A DNA stretch of 19,369 nucleotides, taken from Oscillospiraceae bacterium (GTDB lineage: Bacteria > Bacillota > Clostridia > Oscillospirales > Ruminococcaceae). Position 1 is the first letter of the stretch; the number at the start of each line of letters is the position of its first letter. Of this stretch, positions 6,855-14,334 are shown one piece after another. A model generated the notes under the pieces. That model saw only the letters and a program-made list of their open reading frames with translations. It searched no databases and was not told the DNA's origin. The stretch is taken from positions 1-19,369 of the forward strand of contig WRIP01000009.1 in NCBI GenBank assembly GCA_009782665.1. The letters run 5' to 3'. The translations under genes were made by a program, and so were the position numbers.

Positions 6855-7523
6855 CTATATCCCTTTCCTGCCGATGGCTTTACCGATATATAGACCCTCA
6901 TAGAAATCGGACGAGAACCCCGCTTGTTTAGTCGCGTTCGCAATATATTCGATATCATAGTCAACACGCCTCAGTGTAACTACAAGGTTGTCATCCAGCA
7001 GTGCGTAAGCAGCTGCAGCTATACCATCACGCGGTTGACCGACCGACCCCGGGTTACAAAACGCTTTGCGGTCCTTTTTAACATATTGCTGTATGTGGGT
7101 GTGCCCGCATAAAAACAATGGTTTCCCTATATTAATAAACTCATTTAAATCGCTATATTCTTCCAGATAATCGTGTATACCGCCATGAACCGCAAAGAAA
7201 TCAGGTTGCTCCAGATAGGTCGGTGAGTCTTTCAGCCAAAGCAAATTTTCTTTGGTGATAACTGTACGTTGGTAGTTTATGGCTTGGTTAACCTTTCGAG
7301 ATCGACTGCAATCGACGTCGTTTGCCAGATAGTTATCATGGTTACCCAGTATATGTACCACCATGTGTGTTTTGAGCAGTTCAATAGATTCATTAACTAG
7401 GGGATAGTATCCTGCCACATCTCCGAGAGAATAGATTCGGGATATGTCAAACTGCCTCATATCCTCAAATACTGCCTCGAGTGCGGGTAGATTTCCGTGT
7501 ATATCCGCAATAAAGGCTACCAT
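6855..7523 (-). CDS. Calcineurin-like metallophosphoesterase (YfcE/MJ0936-like)
   Basis: A 222-residue cytoplasmic protein with the full two-metal phosphoesterase set: Asp7 and His9 (ADIHGN), Asp35 (GDVAGYYP), Asn61/His62 (GNHD), His113 (VHGG), and His141/His143 (GHTH), followed by CNPGSVGQPRDG. That NPGS(V/I)GQPRDG ending is typical of the small YfcE/MJ0936 group, whose natural substrates are mostly unknown. It overlaps the ATP-grasp gene upstream by 7 bases and stops one base before the glycosyltransferase start, so translation is probably coupled. In the operon it might hydrolyse a phosphorylated or nucleotide-linked intermediate, or recycle a by-product; this is a guess from context. The Shine-Dalgarno sequence is weak. 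Confidence 0.85.
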   Translation of the reverse strand: MVAFIADIHGNLPALEAVFEDMRQFDISRIYSLGDVAGYYPLVNESIELLKTHMVVHILGNHDNYLANDVDCSRSRKVNQAINYQRTVITKENLLWLKDSPTYLEQPDFFAVHGGIHDYLEEYSDLNEFINIGKPLFLCGHTHIQQYVKKDRKAFCNPGSVGQPRDGIAAAAYALLDDNLVVTLRRVDYDIEYIANATKQAGFSSDFYEGLYIGKAIGRKGI

Positions 7524-8491
7524 AAGCCTAGCACCAAATCCGATATATATCGGATAGCTTTGCCTTTTTTTACCTCAACTCTATCGGGTCTTTTCCCTTC
7601 TAGATAGTATTCGATAGACATTTTTGCTTCATTATATGAGAATTTACTGCGGATAGATACAGAGGAGGAGATACGGGGATTAATCTCCAGTAGAAAGACC
7701 TTCTCTTGTTGCTTCCTAAACTGATAGTTAGTCGGCCCTTCCGGTTTCAAAACTGCGGTAATAGCCTCTACGGCAGCTTTGAGTTCTGTATCTTCAACCG
7801 TCCAAGCTTTAGCGGTAGCACCTTCTTGAGATAGGGTGCGTCTCAGATATATCTCATTGATATAGCTGCCGTCTCCCAATCCGAACAATCCCACCGTGTA
7901 CTCGTTAGCTTGGTCAGATACGATAGGCTGTGCCATAAAGTTGCTGCCCAGCTTCGCCTTATGATAGTCAAAGTCGAATGCCGCCGATATGCTCACTATC
8001 CCTTTACTTCCTCTTGAGATGCGAGGCTTTATGAGAAAGGGAGTACCAAAACGATCACTAATATCTTCAAAATTACCATTGATGACCGAATCGATAGCGT
8101 ATTGTTCTAGGTTATGTTCATTCAACCACATATATGTCTGCCATTTATCGTCACACAGCGGAATAATATCCGGGTTATTTATCACCAGCCTAGATAAATA
8201 TCCCTCGAATTTCTCCATATTCATATATACCGAAGAGATTTCCTGCTCAATTCCGAATAACACAAGATCAATTTGTTTTTCATCTATGAGGTTCTTCAGA
8301 AACTCCGGGTAGAATGGATCGGCAGCAGGACTGCTGACGACAAAGTCGTCTGCAAAATATCTACCCACCGCTTCTTCATATATATCACAACCAATAATCT
8401 CAATATCATATCCCGAATCTCTTAAGGCAGAGATTATCCCATACCCCACGATGGCACCGACTGCTGTGACTAAAATTCTGTATTTCTTCAT
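7517..8491 (-). CDS. ATP-grasp ligase, PylC/CarB-like
   Basis: A 324-residue ATP-grasp enzyme; the fold forms an acyl-phosphate from a carboxylate and joins it to an amine or thiol. The N-terminal pre-ATP domain begins RILVTAVGAIVGYGIISALR, as in the CarB-like/PylC group. The ATP-binding part has FLIKPRISRGSKGI (about residues 152-165), an acidic-hydrophobic stretch around ANEYTVGLFG, and the metal-binding LLEINPRISSSVSIR near residue 268-282. An ATG at 8491 follows GAGG at 6 bases, and 15 bases separate it from the ThDP-enzyme stop. In an amino-sugar operon the obvious inference is amide formation between the sugar's 4-amino group and a carboxylic acid, but the substrate is not shown by sequence. 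Confidence 0.8.
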   Translation of the reverse strand: MKKYRILVTAVGAIVGYGIISALRDSGYDIEIIGCDIYEEAVGRYFADDFVVSSPAADPFYPEFLKNLIDEKQIDLVLFGIEQEISSVYMNMEKFEGYLSRLVINNPDIIPLCDDKWQTYMWLNEHNLEQYAIDSVINGNFEDISDRFGTPFLIKPRISRGSKGIVSISAAFDFDYHKAKLGSNFMAQPIVSDQANEYTVGLFGLGDGSYINEIYLRRTLSQEGATAKAWTVEDTELKAAVEAITAVLKPEGPTNYQFRKQQEKVFLLEINPRISSSVSIRSKFSYNEAKMSIEYYLEGKRPDRVEVKKGKAIRYISDLVLGLW

Positions 8492-8506
8492 AATGACCTC
8501 AAGATA

Positions 8507-10201
8507 TTAGTCGACTAACGGAGATTGAATATATACCGGCATTCGGTAGGCAGGTTCCGGATGTACTTCGGTATCGATAGGGAGCTTCACCTCAATCACT
8601 AACGGGAGAAGATCAGTTAAGAGCGATTCCGCGGTCTGTAGTTCTTCAACACTACCGACCGAAAGATAGCGAATACCATACCCCTTAGCTATGAGTTCAT
8701 AGTCGGGGGAACTAAACCCTTCAACCGAACCTATATTGTTGTTAAACACGATGTTTTGGTAGGTCCGGATAAGACCTAATGATTGATTGTTCATTATCAT
8801 AATCTTAATCGGTAGATTAAGACGTTTTACGGTTGCCAGCTCCTGTATATTCATCTGTATTCCGCCGTCACCGGATATCGACAGTACCCTAGAAACAGGG
8901 TTAGCCATAGCTGCTCCGATGGCAGCCGGTAGAGAATATCCCATAGACCCTAAACCGCCTGAGTTGAGTAACCTCATATTATCTCTTAAATATATCGATT
9001 GAGCGGTCCACATCTGGTTTTGACCGACGTCGCCGGTGATGATATCGTCTGCAGCGAAGAAACGGCTAACCGAGTAGATTATCTGGTTGGGAAGTGTCTT
9101 GTCGTCTACATTCGAAAAGACAGGGTAACGCCGTTTGAGTTGGTCTAGATGCAGATACCATTCTCGGTAGTTCTTGGGTTCAAGCGAGTGTTGTCGCTGT
9201 TCAAATAACGCTTCAATAAACTTTTGACAGCTGCTGTTTATCGCAACATCACAGCGGATATTGTGATTCAGCTCATATCGGTCAATATCGACATGTATAA
9301 TTTTTGCATTCTCTCCAAAACCGTCCGGTATGTTTCCTATCTGAAGCGGATCCAGTCGTGAACCTAAGACCAATAAAAGGTCGCAATCGTGTATCGCCAG
9401 ATTAGCATAACGGTTCCCATATGCTCCGATAAATCCGTAAAAATGTGTCGAATCATGGGACAATAGGTCTAACCCTCTGAGTGAAGCTACTGTCGGTAGA
9501 TTGAACTCGGAAATAAAGGTATCAAAGAGTGAGTTGTTCCTTAGTTCTTTTGCACCACCACCTACAAGAACCAATGGTCGCTTGGCTGAGGCGAGTAGAT
9601 TAAGGCAATCGGCAATATCTGTTGGTTCCGGCAGCACTAAATCTGTCTCTTCGGGGTCAAACCTATTCAATGCTTTAATATCGATATCGCAAGCCTGGAT
9701 ATCGTGTGGGATATCCAGCAACACCCCACCCTGTCTGCCGTTTGTAGCAAGCCAGATAGCTTTCTCGAGATGATACCGTATCTGAGTAGCGTCGAGTACC
9801 GTCACGGCATACTTGGTAAAATTGCTAGCAACCGATACAATATCGAACTCCTGAAATCCATGCTGTCGGTAGTTTATGCTCGGACTGAGTGCCTTGGAGT
9901 TGAGCTGTCCAGTCAGAAAAATCACTGGAAGAGAGTCGAACCAGGCATTTACCATACCTCCAATCAGGTTAATGGCTCCCGGACCACTGGAGGATATGGC
10001 ACACCCTAGCATACCTTTAACCTCACTGTATCCACACGCAGCAAACGCTGAAGCCTGTTCATGATTGTTTTGATGATACTCAATACCTGGGGTGGTATGA
10101 ATAGAATTAATTAGGTGGGTGGCATTGCTACCTTGAAATCCGAAGACTGTATCGACTCCGGCTGCTTTGATTGTAGAGATAACATAATCCGATAGTTTCA
10201 T
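8507..10201 (-). CDS. Thiamine-diphosphate enzyme of the acetolactate synthase large-subunit type
   Basis: A 564-residue, full-length three-domain ThDP enzyme. The N-terminal Pyr domain has the catalytic Glu48 (NNHEQASAFAACGYS) and SSGPGAINLIGG (71-82). The middle domain has LVLVGGGAKE (210-219) and LLLVLGSRLDP (275-285). The C-terminal PP domain has GDVGQNQMW, the metal-binding GDGG (444-447) and NN (471-472). Compared with true acetolactate synthase, the usual PKD is PHD (165-167), and the usual Trp in the RQWQ substrate-specificity segment is Tyr in IRTYQ. Both hint at another substrate. No regulatory small subunit or other branched-chain gene is nearby. It overlaps wbqC-like by 4 bases. 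Possible roles: making an acyl unit for the sugar, or adding a two-carbon branch to a keto-sugar as the family member YerE does. Role is inference. Confidence 0.85.
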   Translation of the reverse strand: MKLSDYVISTIKAAGVDTVFGFQGSNATHLINSIHTTPGIEYHQNNHEQASAFAACGYSEVKGMLGCAISSSGPGAINLIGGMVNAWFDSLPVIFLTGQLNSKALSPSINYRQHGFQEFDIVSVASNFTKYAVTVLDATQIRYHLEKAIWLATNGRQGGVLLDIPHDIQACDIDIKALNRFDPEETDLVLPEPTDIADCLNLLASAKRPLVLVGGGAKELRNNSLFDTFISEFNLPTVASLRGLDLLSHDSTHFYGFIGAYGNRYANLAIHDCDLLLVLGSRLDPLQIGNIPDGFGENAKIIHVDIDRYELNHNIRCDVAINSSCQKFIEALFEQRQHSLEPKNYREWYLHLDQLKRRYPVFSNVDDKTLPNQIIYSVSRFFAADDIITGDVGQNQMWTAQSIYLRDNMRLLNSGGLGSMGYSLPAAIGAAMANPVSRVLSISGDGGIQMNIQELATVKRLNLPIKIMIMNNQSLGLIRTYQNIVFNNNIGSVEGFSSPDYELIAKGYGIRYLSVGSVEELQTAESLLTDLLPLVIEVKLPIDTEVHPEPAYRMPVYIQSPLVD

Positions 10202-10902
10202 TCTGTTTCTCCGGTACCAAAGATATACTCTGCTGCCTTAGGTCCGGTCATGAACAACAGGTCGAGTATACTGACATTGTGATTGAAGGGTTGATACAGC
10301 TGTGTATATTCGACATAGTCATATTCCATATATTCTAACTCAATACCAGCTGCTTGAAATTTAGTTTCATCCATGAAGGCTTTGGATGCCGGCCCATTGA
10401 GAAATCGATTACATCCGAGTTTCTCACATATCTTTATGACCTTCTCGCCGTCCTTATCCCCTGAGACAGCGAACTGTTCGGAGGAATAGAATAGGGTATC
10501 AATCTGAAGTAGTTCACAGATATATTTTGTCATATACTGATTCATCCTAGATAGGTTTTCCCATCTTTCCTTAAGATAGAAATCCTCAAGTAGTTGAGAG
10601 TAGTCGATAAAATATGGAGCCTTCATATAGTTCAGGCTCAATGTCTTATGATGTTTTGTCTGCCAGTTGCTGGAGAGGTCAATTTCTGTCTCGCAGATAA
10701 GCTGACTGCGTTTACCTTTGGTGATTACCGGTACCGTAAGCCAGAGATCTCCGTTTGCGGTCGGTATCTTATTGCGACTGCGCCAATCACGTTTGGTAAA
10801 CTGTACATCGTCATAGAATACAAATACATCCACCCGGTTGATGAGATCAAACACACCCTTCCAGGGGATATAGTTGGATTGTAGCATTGCCACACTTTTC
10901 AT
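10198..10902 (-). CDS. WbqC family protein
   Basis: A 234-residue protein that matches the WbqC family at its start, MLQSNYIPWKGVFDLINRVD and FVFYDDVQFTKRDWRSRNKI, followed by WLTVPV. It also has the downstream KTLSLNYMKAPYF and the closing NHNVSILDLLFMTGPKA. The biochemical activity of the family is not known to me. Members occur in O-antigen, capsule and flagellin-glycan clusters next to sugar aminotransferases, so a step on the amino-sugar nucleotide is likely. The gene lies 7 bases after the aminotransferase stop, has GAGG before its ATG, and overlaps the ThDP enzyme start by ATGA. No signal peptide or membrane segment. Confidence 0.85.
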   Translation of the reverse strand: MKSVAMLQSNYIPWKGVFDLINRVDVFVFYDDVQFTKRDWRSRNKIPTANGDLWLTVPVITKGKRSQLICETEIDLSSNWQTKHHKTLSLNYMKAPYFIDYSQLLEDFYLKERWENLSRMNQYMTKYICELLQIDTLFYSSEQFAVSGDKDGEKVIKICEKLGCNRFLNGPASKAFMDETKFQAAGIELEYMEYDYVEYTQLYQPFNHNVSILDLLFMTGPKAAEYIFGTGETE

Positions 10903-10909
10903 AACAACC

Positions 10910-12031
10910 TCAGAAGAAAGCGTTGACCGAGGCGACGATGTGTTCCAATTCTGACTCGGTCAGATCGTAAAATAGCGGTAGTCTCAGCAGTCGGGATGCA
11001 GCAGATTCAGTTACCGGCAGATCTCCAGGTTGATATCCTATCTCCCTACCGACCTTACTGAGATGTAGCGGTACATAATGGAATACAGCACCGACACCTT
11101 TGGTGCGAAGGAATGACAGGAGGTTGTCGCGTTGCTCCTCAGAGTCTAGCAGGATATAGAAGATGTGAGCATTGTGCTCACAGTATGAAGGAATGACCGG
11201 ACGACGTAATTTTCCTGCCTTTTCTAATTCTTCGAATGAATTAAAGTAGTATGAAAAAATCGATAGACGTTTCTGCTTAATTTCCTCAAATCGCTCAAGC
11301 TGTCCACAGAGCATAGCTGCTAGAATATCCGATGGGAGATAACTCGAACCTATCGATTGCCAACTGTACTTATCCACCTCACCTCGAAAGAGTCGACTTC
11401 TATCGGTACCTTTCTCACGAAGTATCTCGCATTTATCAAGCAGATTTATGTCCTTTATGGCGATGGCACCGCCTTCACCCATAACATAGTTTTTTGTTTC
11501 GTGGAAGGAAAAACAAGCAAAATCCGCATCCGCACCAATCGCTCTTCCCTTATAGCTGCTACCCACCGACTGAGCAGAATCTTGAACAATTAAGAGATTG
11601 TGCTTGTTCGCTATCGCCTTAATCTCATCAATTTCACAGGAAACCCCGGCATAGTCAATAGGGGCTAGTACCTTGGTTCGCTCGGTAACGAGGTCATTCA
11701 TATGACGTGAATTGGCATTGAGGGTATCTTCACTAATATCACATAAACGAAGGTTGGCTTTCGAGAGCATGAAGGCATTGGCTGTTGATGCAAAGGTAAA
11801 GGAAGGTAGAATGACCTCATCGCCCGGTTGCAGCTCACATAGCATAGCAGCCAACTCCAGCGCATGGGTACATGAGGTGGTAAGTAGCATAGTCTCAAGC
11901 TTAAGTTTTTCTTTTAACAGCTCGGTCGCTTTCTTTGTAAAAGGACCGTCTCCGCATATTCTGTCGGTCGCAGCCTGAAGCATATATCGGCTTTCCAGCT
12001 CGGTGACCGTAGGTTTGCAAAAGGGGATCAT
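10910..12031 (-). CDS. wecE: DegT/DnrJ/EryC1/StrS aminotransferase, WecE/RffA type (dTDP-4-amino-4,6-dideoxyhexose synthesis)
   Basis: A PLP-dependent sugar aminotransferase. WecE/RffA converts dTDP-4-keto-6-deoxy-D-glucose to dTDP-4-amino-4,6-dideoxy-D-galactose, with glutamate as amino donor. The protein tracks E. coli WecE over its length: MIPF start, CGDGPFTKK, TTSCTHALELAAML, PGDEVILPSFTFASTANAF, SFHETKNYVMGEGGAI with PLP Lys180, REKGTDRSRLFRGEVDKYSW, IGSSYLPSDILAA, AVFHYVPLH and LLRLPLFY. PLP-ring Asp151 is present. One notable change: the usual VHYAG is IDYAG here (Asp for His). I start at 12031, not the in-frame ATG at 12043, because GAGG lies 6 bases before it and the family begins MIPF. 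It is the first gene of the operon. No dTDP-glucose biosynthesis genes are in the window. Confidence 0.9.
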   Translation of the reverse strand: MIPFCKPTVTELESRYMLQAATDRICGDGPFTKKATELLKEKLKLETMLLTTSCTHALELAAMLCELQPGDEVILPSFTFASTANAFMLSKANLRLCDISEDTLNANSRHMNDLVTERTKVLAPIDYAGVSCEIDEIKAIANKHNLLIVQDSAQSVGSSYKGRAIGADADFACFSFHETKNYVMGEGGAIAIKDINLLDKCEILREKGTDRSRLFRGEVDKYSWQSIGSSYLPSDILAAMLCGQLERFEEIKQKRLSIFSYYFNSFEELEKAGKLRRPVIPSYCEHNAHIFYILLDSEEQRDNLLSFLRTKGVGAVFHYVPLHLSKVGREIGYQPGDLPVTESAASRLLRLPLFYDLTESELEHIVASVNAFF

Positions 12032-12064
12032 CAGCAACCTCATTTTCTGGGATTTAGTGGCTTA

Positions 12065-12093
12065 ATTATACACAAACCACCTGTCTTTCGCAA
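12065..12093 (-). promoter_or_regulatory. Promoter of the amino-sugar operon
   Basis: On the minus strand TTGCGA (12093-12088) and a perfect TATAAT (12070-12065) are separated by 17 bases. Transcription would start near 12058, leaving about 27 bases of leader before the ATG at 12031. Confidence 0.65.
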
Positions 12094-12197
12094 TGAACAA
12101 ACATGCTTAAACCCACTGCTGTCAGAAGGACCAAAAGCGTGAATGCAACTGATATATATGAAGAAACATACAACAAGACATATTCTTATACTTTCTG

Positions 12198-12206
12198 TGA
12201 TATACT
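12198..12206 (+). promoter_or_regulatory. Extended -10 promoter of the GT-C-like gene
   Basis: TGATATACT (TGn plus TATACT) lies 45 bases before the ATG at 12252, without a convincing -35 box. It faces away from the amino-sugar operon promoter; the two are about 105 bases apart, so a shared regulator is possible. Confidence 0.5.
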
Positions 12207-12251
12207 AGGGTTCAGTAGAATACCTCATATTGTGTAATGCAAGGAGTCGGA

Positions 12252-14276
12252 ATGACGACCATTAAGAGAAGATATCTGACCGCACTGGTATTCCTAACTA
12301 ACGGAATATTATTGTTTCTCTGCCTGCGGTTTTTTGTCGCACGATCCCTTAACAACGATGATTGGATCATTCATGGAATTACATCGGGTGCATATGGTGT
12401 ATTTTCGAATGTCACCGCACACACCAGTATACTTCTGTCGGGTCTTCTAGCCTTGCTTCAACAAACCTGGCCTTTACTCAATTGGTTTGCTATTCTTGAA
12501 GTTGCACTCTGCCTTCTAAGCTTCAGCTTAATATCTTCGATTGCTTTACTGAAGAACCGTAATATCTACGGTATCATCACAGCAGCTATACTTGCCATCT
12601 TCATCGCATTTGATTTCTATCTATTGATCCACAACACAAAAATTTCCATTACCGCGTCAACCGTCGGAATTCTCTGCCTCTCATATGGCTCGAAAAATAT
12701 GAGCAGATTCTTCACCATAGCCGGTAGTGTTCTAACGCTTTTCGCAAGCCTAATACGCTTCAACGCATTCCTCATTGGTGCTACCATTGCACTTTTTTTA
12801 GTCTTTACATTAATGCTTGTAGATACAAAAGATGCAGAAGCCAGGAGTGAGAAACGATTTTGGCCAAGACAGTTTCTCAGGGTTAATCGCAAAGAGATAC
12901 TGTCACTCTCGATTTGCCTGACAATAATCATGGTATTCTATGGTATCGATTATGTTATGATAAACCACAACGAAGCGGCGAAAGACTATCGCCGATATAA
13001 TGAGCTGCGGGGTGCCGTGTCGGATTTCGCTTTAGCAGACTACGGTGAATATGCCGAAGCATTTTCAGCTATCGGCATAACCGCAAACGACTACTCTATG
13101 ATAAGTAGTTGGAACTTCTCCGACCGAGAGAAGTTCGATGAGTCAACCTTAAGAAATATCGTGGACATATCAAAACAACAAAAACACGGTAATTTTTTCG
13201 AACAGCTGAAACAACTCTCGGACAGTGTTTATCTGTGGTTGTTGCTCATATCGATTCTATTGATTGCTTTGTTCGGAAATAATGGGCAAAGAAGAACGCT
13301 GGTTGCCGTAGTGGCTGCCTTGTTGCTGGCTCTCATGTACATGGCAGTGGTAGGGCGATTTACCCATTGGGTACTATCTGGAGTGATAGCTTCAGCAGCT
13401 GTCGCACTTCTAACCATCCCGTCAGAGGTGACGGGTAGACCGACAGAGAGTAAACCAAAAGGTGCTGTAACGGTCATCTATCTTGCGGTTTTCATAATTG
13501 CTGCTATTCCGGCAGTCGTTCGCTACCGTAACCATCTCGGCAGTTACTCCGAAGGGTTTCATCAGTCGGTTATCGATATATATGTTCATCTTAGAGAAAA
13601 TTCCTCTGACATATATCTCATTGATAATACCACCAATCCTTCCAATGAAATCCATCAGATAATCCCGACCTTCTCTGCACTTGAGCCGGATATATATTTT
13701 AACTGTTACTCTCTCGGTGGGTGGGATACTGCCTCGCCGGCAAAGAATAGTATTCTTGAACGTTATAGGATCACCGGGTCAATATTCCGTGCATTGCTGG
13801 AACGTGATAATGTTTTCTTGGTCGATGTCAAGGATTACGAACAAAAACTAATGTATATAAGAGAAAACTACGATCAAAATGCGAGTGTGTCTCTCTATGA
13901 TGTTGTAGACGGATACTATGTCTTTGCGTTTACCGAAGCGACCACAAATTTCTTAGATGTTCAGGTTGAAGCATATCTCACCATTATAGATACAGCAGTT
14001 GAAGTCGATAGTGTAAATGACAACTTCAGATACTGTGGGGTGAAGTTACAGGGGTTTAGTGGGAAAGTAGAGGCTGTATATCTTAAACTCACCGATAATG
14101 TAACAGGGAGTAATGCTATTTACCGAGCTAGACTCATCGAAGGTAATGAAGAGATAGCAGTTGTGACCTCCCTTCGTATGATTGATCTATTGATTCCCAC
14201 CGACTACTCGGTATCGGTTATCCTTAAGACTGAACAGGGATACCTATCTTCACCCTCTGAGCCTTTAGGTTACTGA
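12252..14276 (+). CDS. Large polytopic membrane protein, probable GT-C glycosyltransferase
   Basis: A 674-residue protein. TM1 (about 9-30) is followed by an external loop with an acidic pair in LNNDDWIIHG (33-42, Asp36-Asp37), the position and form expected for the catalytic motif of GT-C enzymes that use polyprenyl-phosphate sugars. Further membrane segments lie near 58-73, 76-98, 105-125, 132-146, 155-170, 172-192, 215-234, 326-342, 348-367, 371-390 and about 405-420. A soluble C-terminal region of about 250 residues ends the protein, presumably outside. I start at 12252 because AAGGAG sits five bases before it; an ATG at 12237 lies upstream of that site. Divergent from the amino-sugar operon, it is the natural candidate to attach the flipped sugar to a surface polymer. 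Clear homology to ArnT was not seen. Confidence 0.7.
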   Translation: MTTIKRRYLTALVFLTNGILLFLCLRFFVARSLNNDDWIIHGITSGAYGVFSNVTAHTSILLSGLLALLQQTWPLLNWFAILEVALCLLSFSLISSIALLKNRNIYGIITAAILAIFIAFDFYLLIHNTKISITASTVGILCLSYGSKNMSRFFTIAGSVLTLFASLIRFNAFLIGATIALFLVFTLMLVDTKDAEARSEKRFWPRQFLRVNRKEILSLSICLTIIMVFYGIDYVMINHNEAAKDYRRYNELRGAVSDFALADYGEYAEAFSAIGITANDYSMISSWNFSDREKFDESTLRNIVDISKQQKHGNFFEQLKQLSDSVYLWLLLISILLIALFGNNGQRRTLVAVVAALLLALMYMAVVGRFTHWVLSGVIASAAVALLTIPSEVTGRPTESKPKGAVTVIYLAVFIIAAIPAVVRYRNHLGSYSEGFHQSVIDIYVHLRENSSDIYLIDNTTNPSNEIHQIIPTFSALEPDIYFNCYSLGGWDTASPAKNSILERYRITGSIFRALLERDNVFLVDVKDYEQKLMYIRENYDQNASVSLYDVVDGYYVFAFTEATTNFLDVQVEAYLTIIDTAVEVDSVNDNFRYCGVKLQGFSGKVEAVYLKLTDNVTGSNAIYRARLIEGNEEIAVVTSLRMIDLLIPTDYSVSVILKTEQGYLSSPSEPLGY

Positions 14277-14288
14277 TTTGACCGAGTA

Positions 14289-14297
14289 TGATAAAAT
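14289..14297 (+). promoter_or_regulatory. Extended -10 promoter before the aldo/keto reductase gene
   Basis: TGATAAAAT lies 13 bases after the preceding stop codon and 37 bases before the next ATG. It resembles TGATATAAT at 2560 and TGATATACT at 12198. A TTGACC nearby (14278-14283) is too close to act as its -35 box. Confidence 0.45.
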
Positions 14298-14334
14298 ATC
14301 AGTAGAGAGAATAATTTGTAAAGGAGATTAAAGT

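Noticed and set aside
6854..6967. Longer N-terminus for the GT2 enzyme
   Set aside because: The extension runs through the end of the phosphoesterase gene in another frame; the family start MIVTVAIPCYR at 6853 has a ribosome binding site.
8507..10201. Branched-chain amino acid gene ilvB
   Set aside because: No small subunit or other ilv/leu genes nearby, substrate-site residues differ, and the operon is for sugar modification.
12252..14276. Calling the large membrane protein ArnT
   Set aside because: Only the acidic first-loop motif and topology support GT-C; I could not match other ArnT (GT83) features, so the call stays general.
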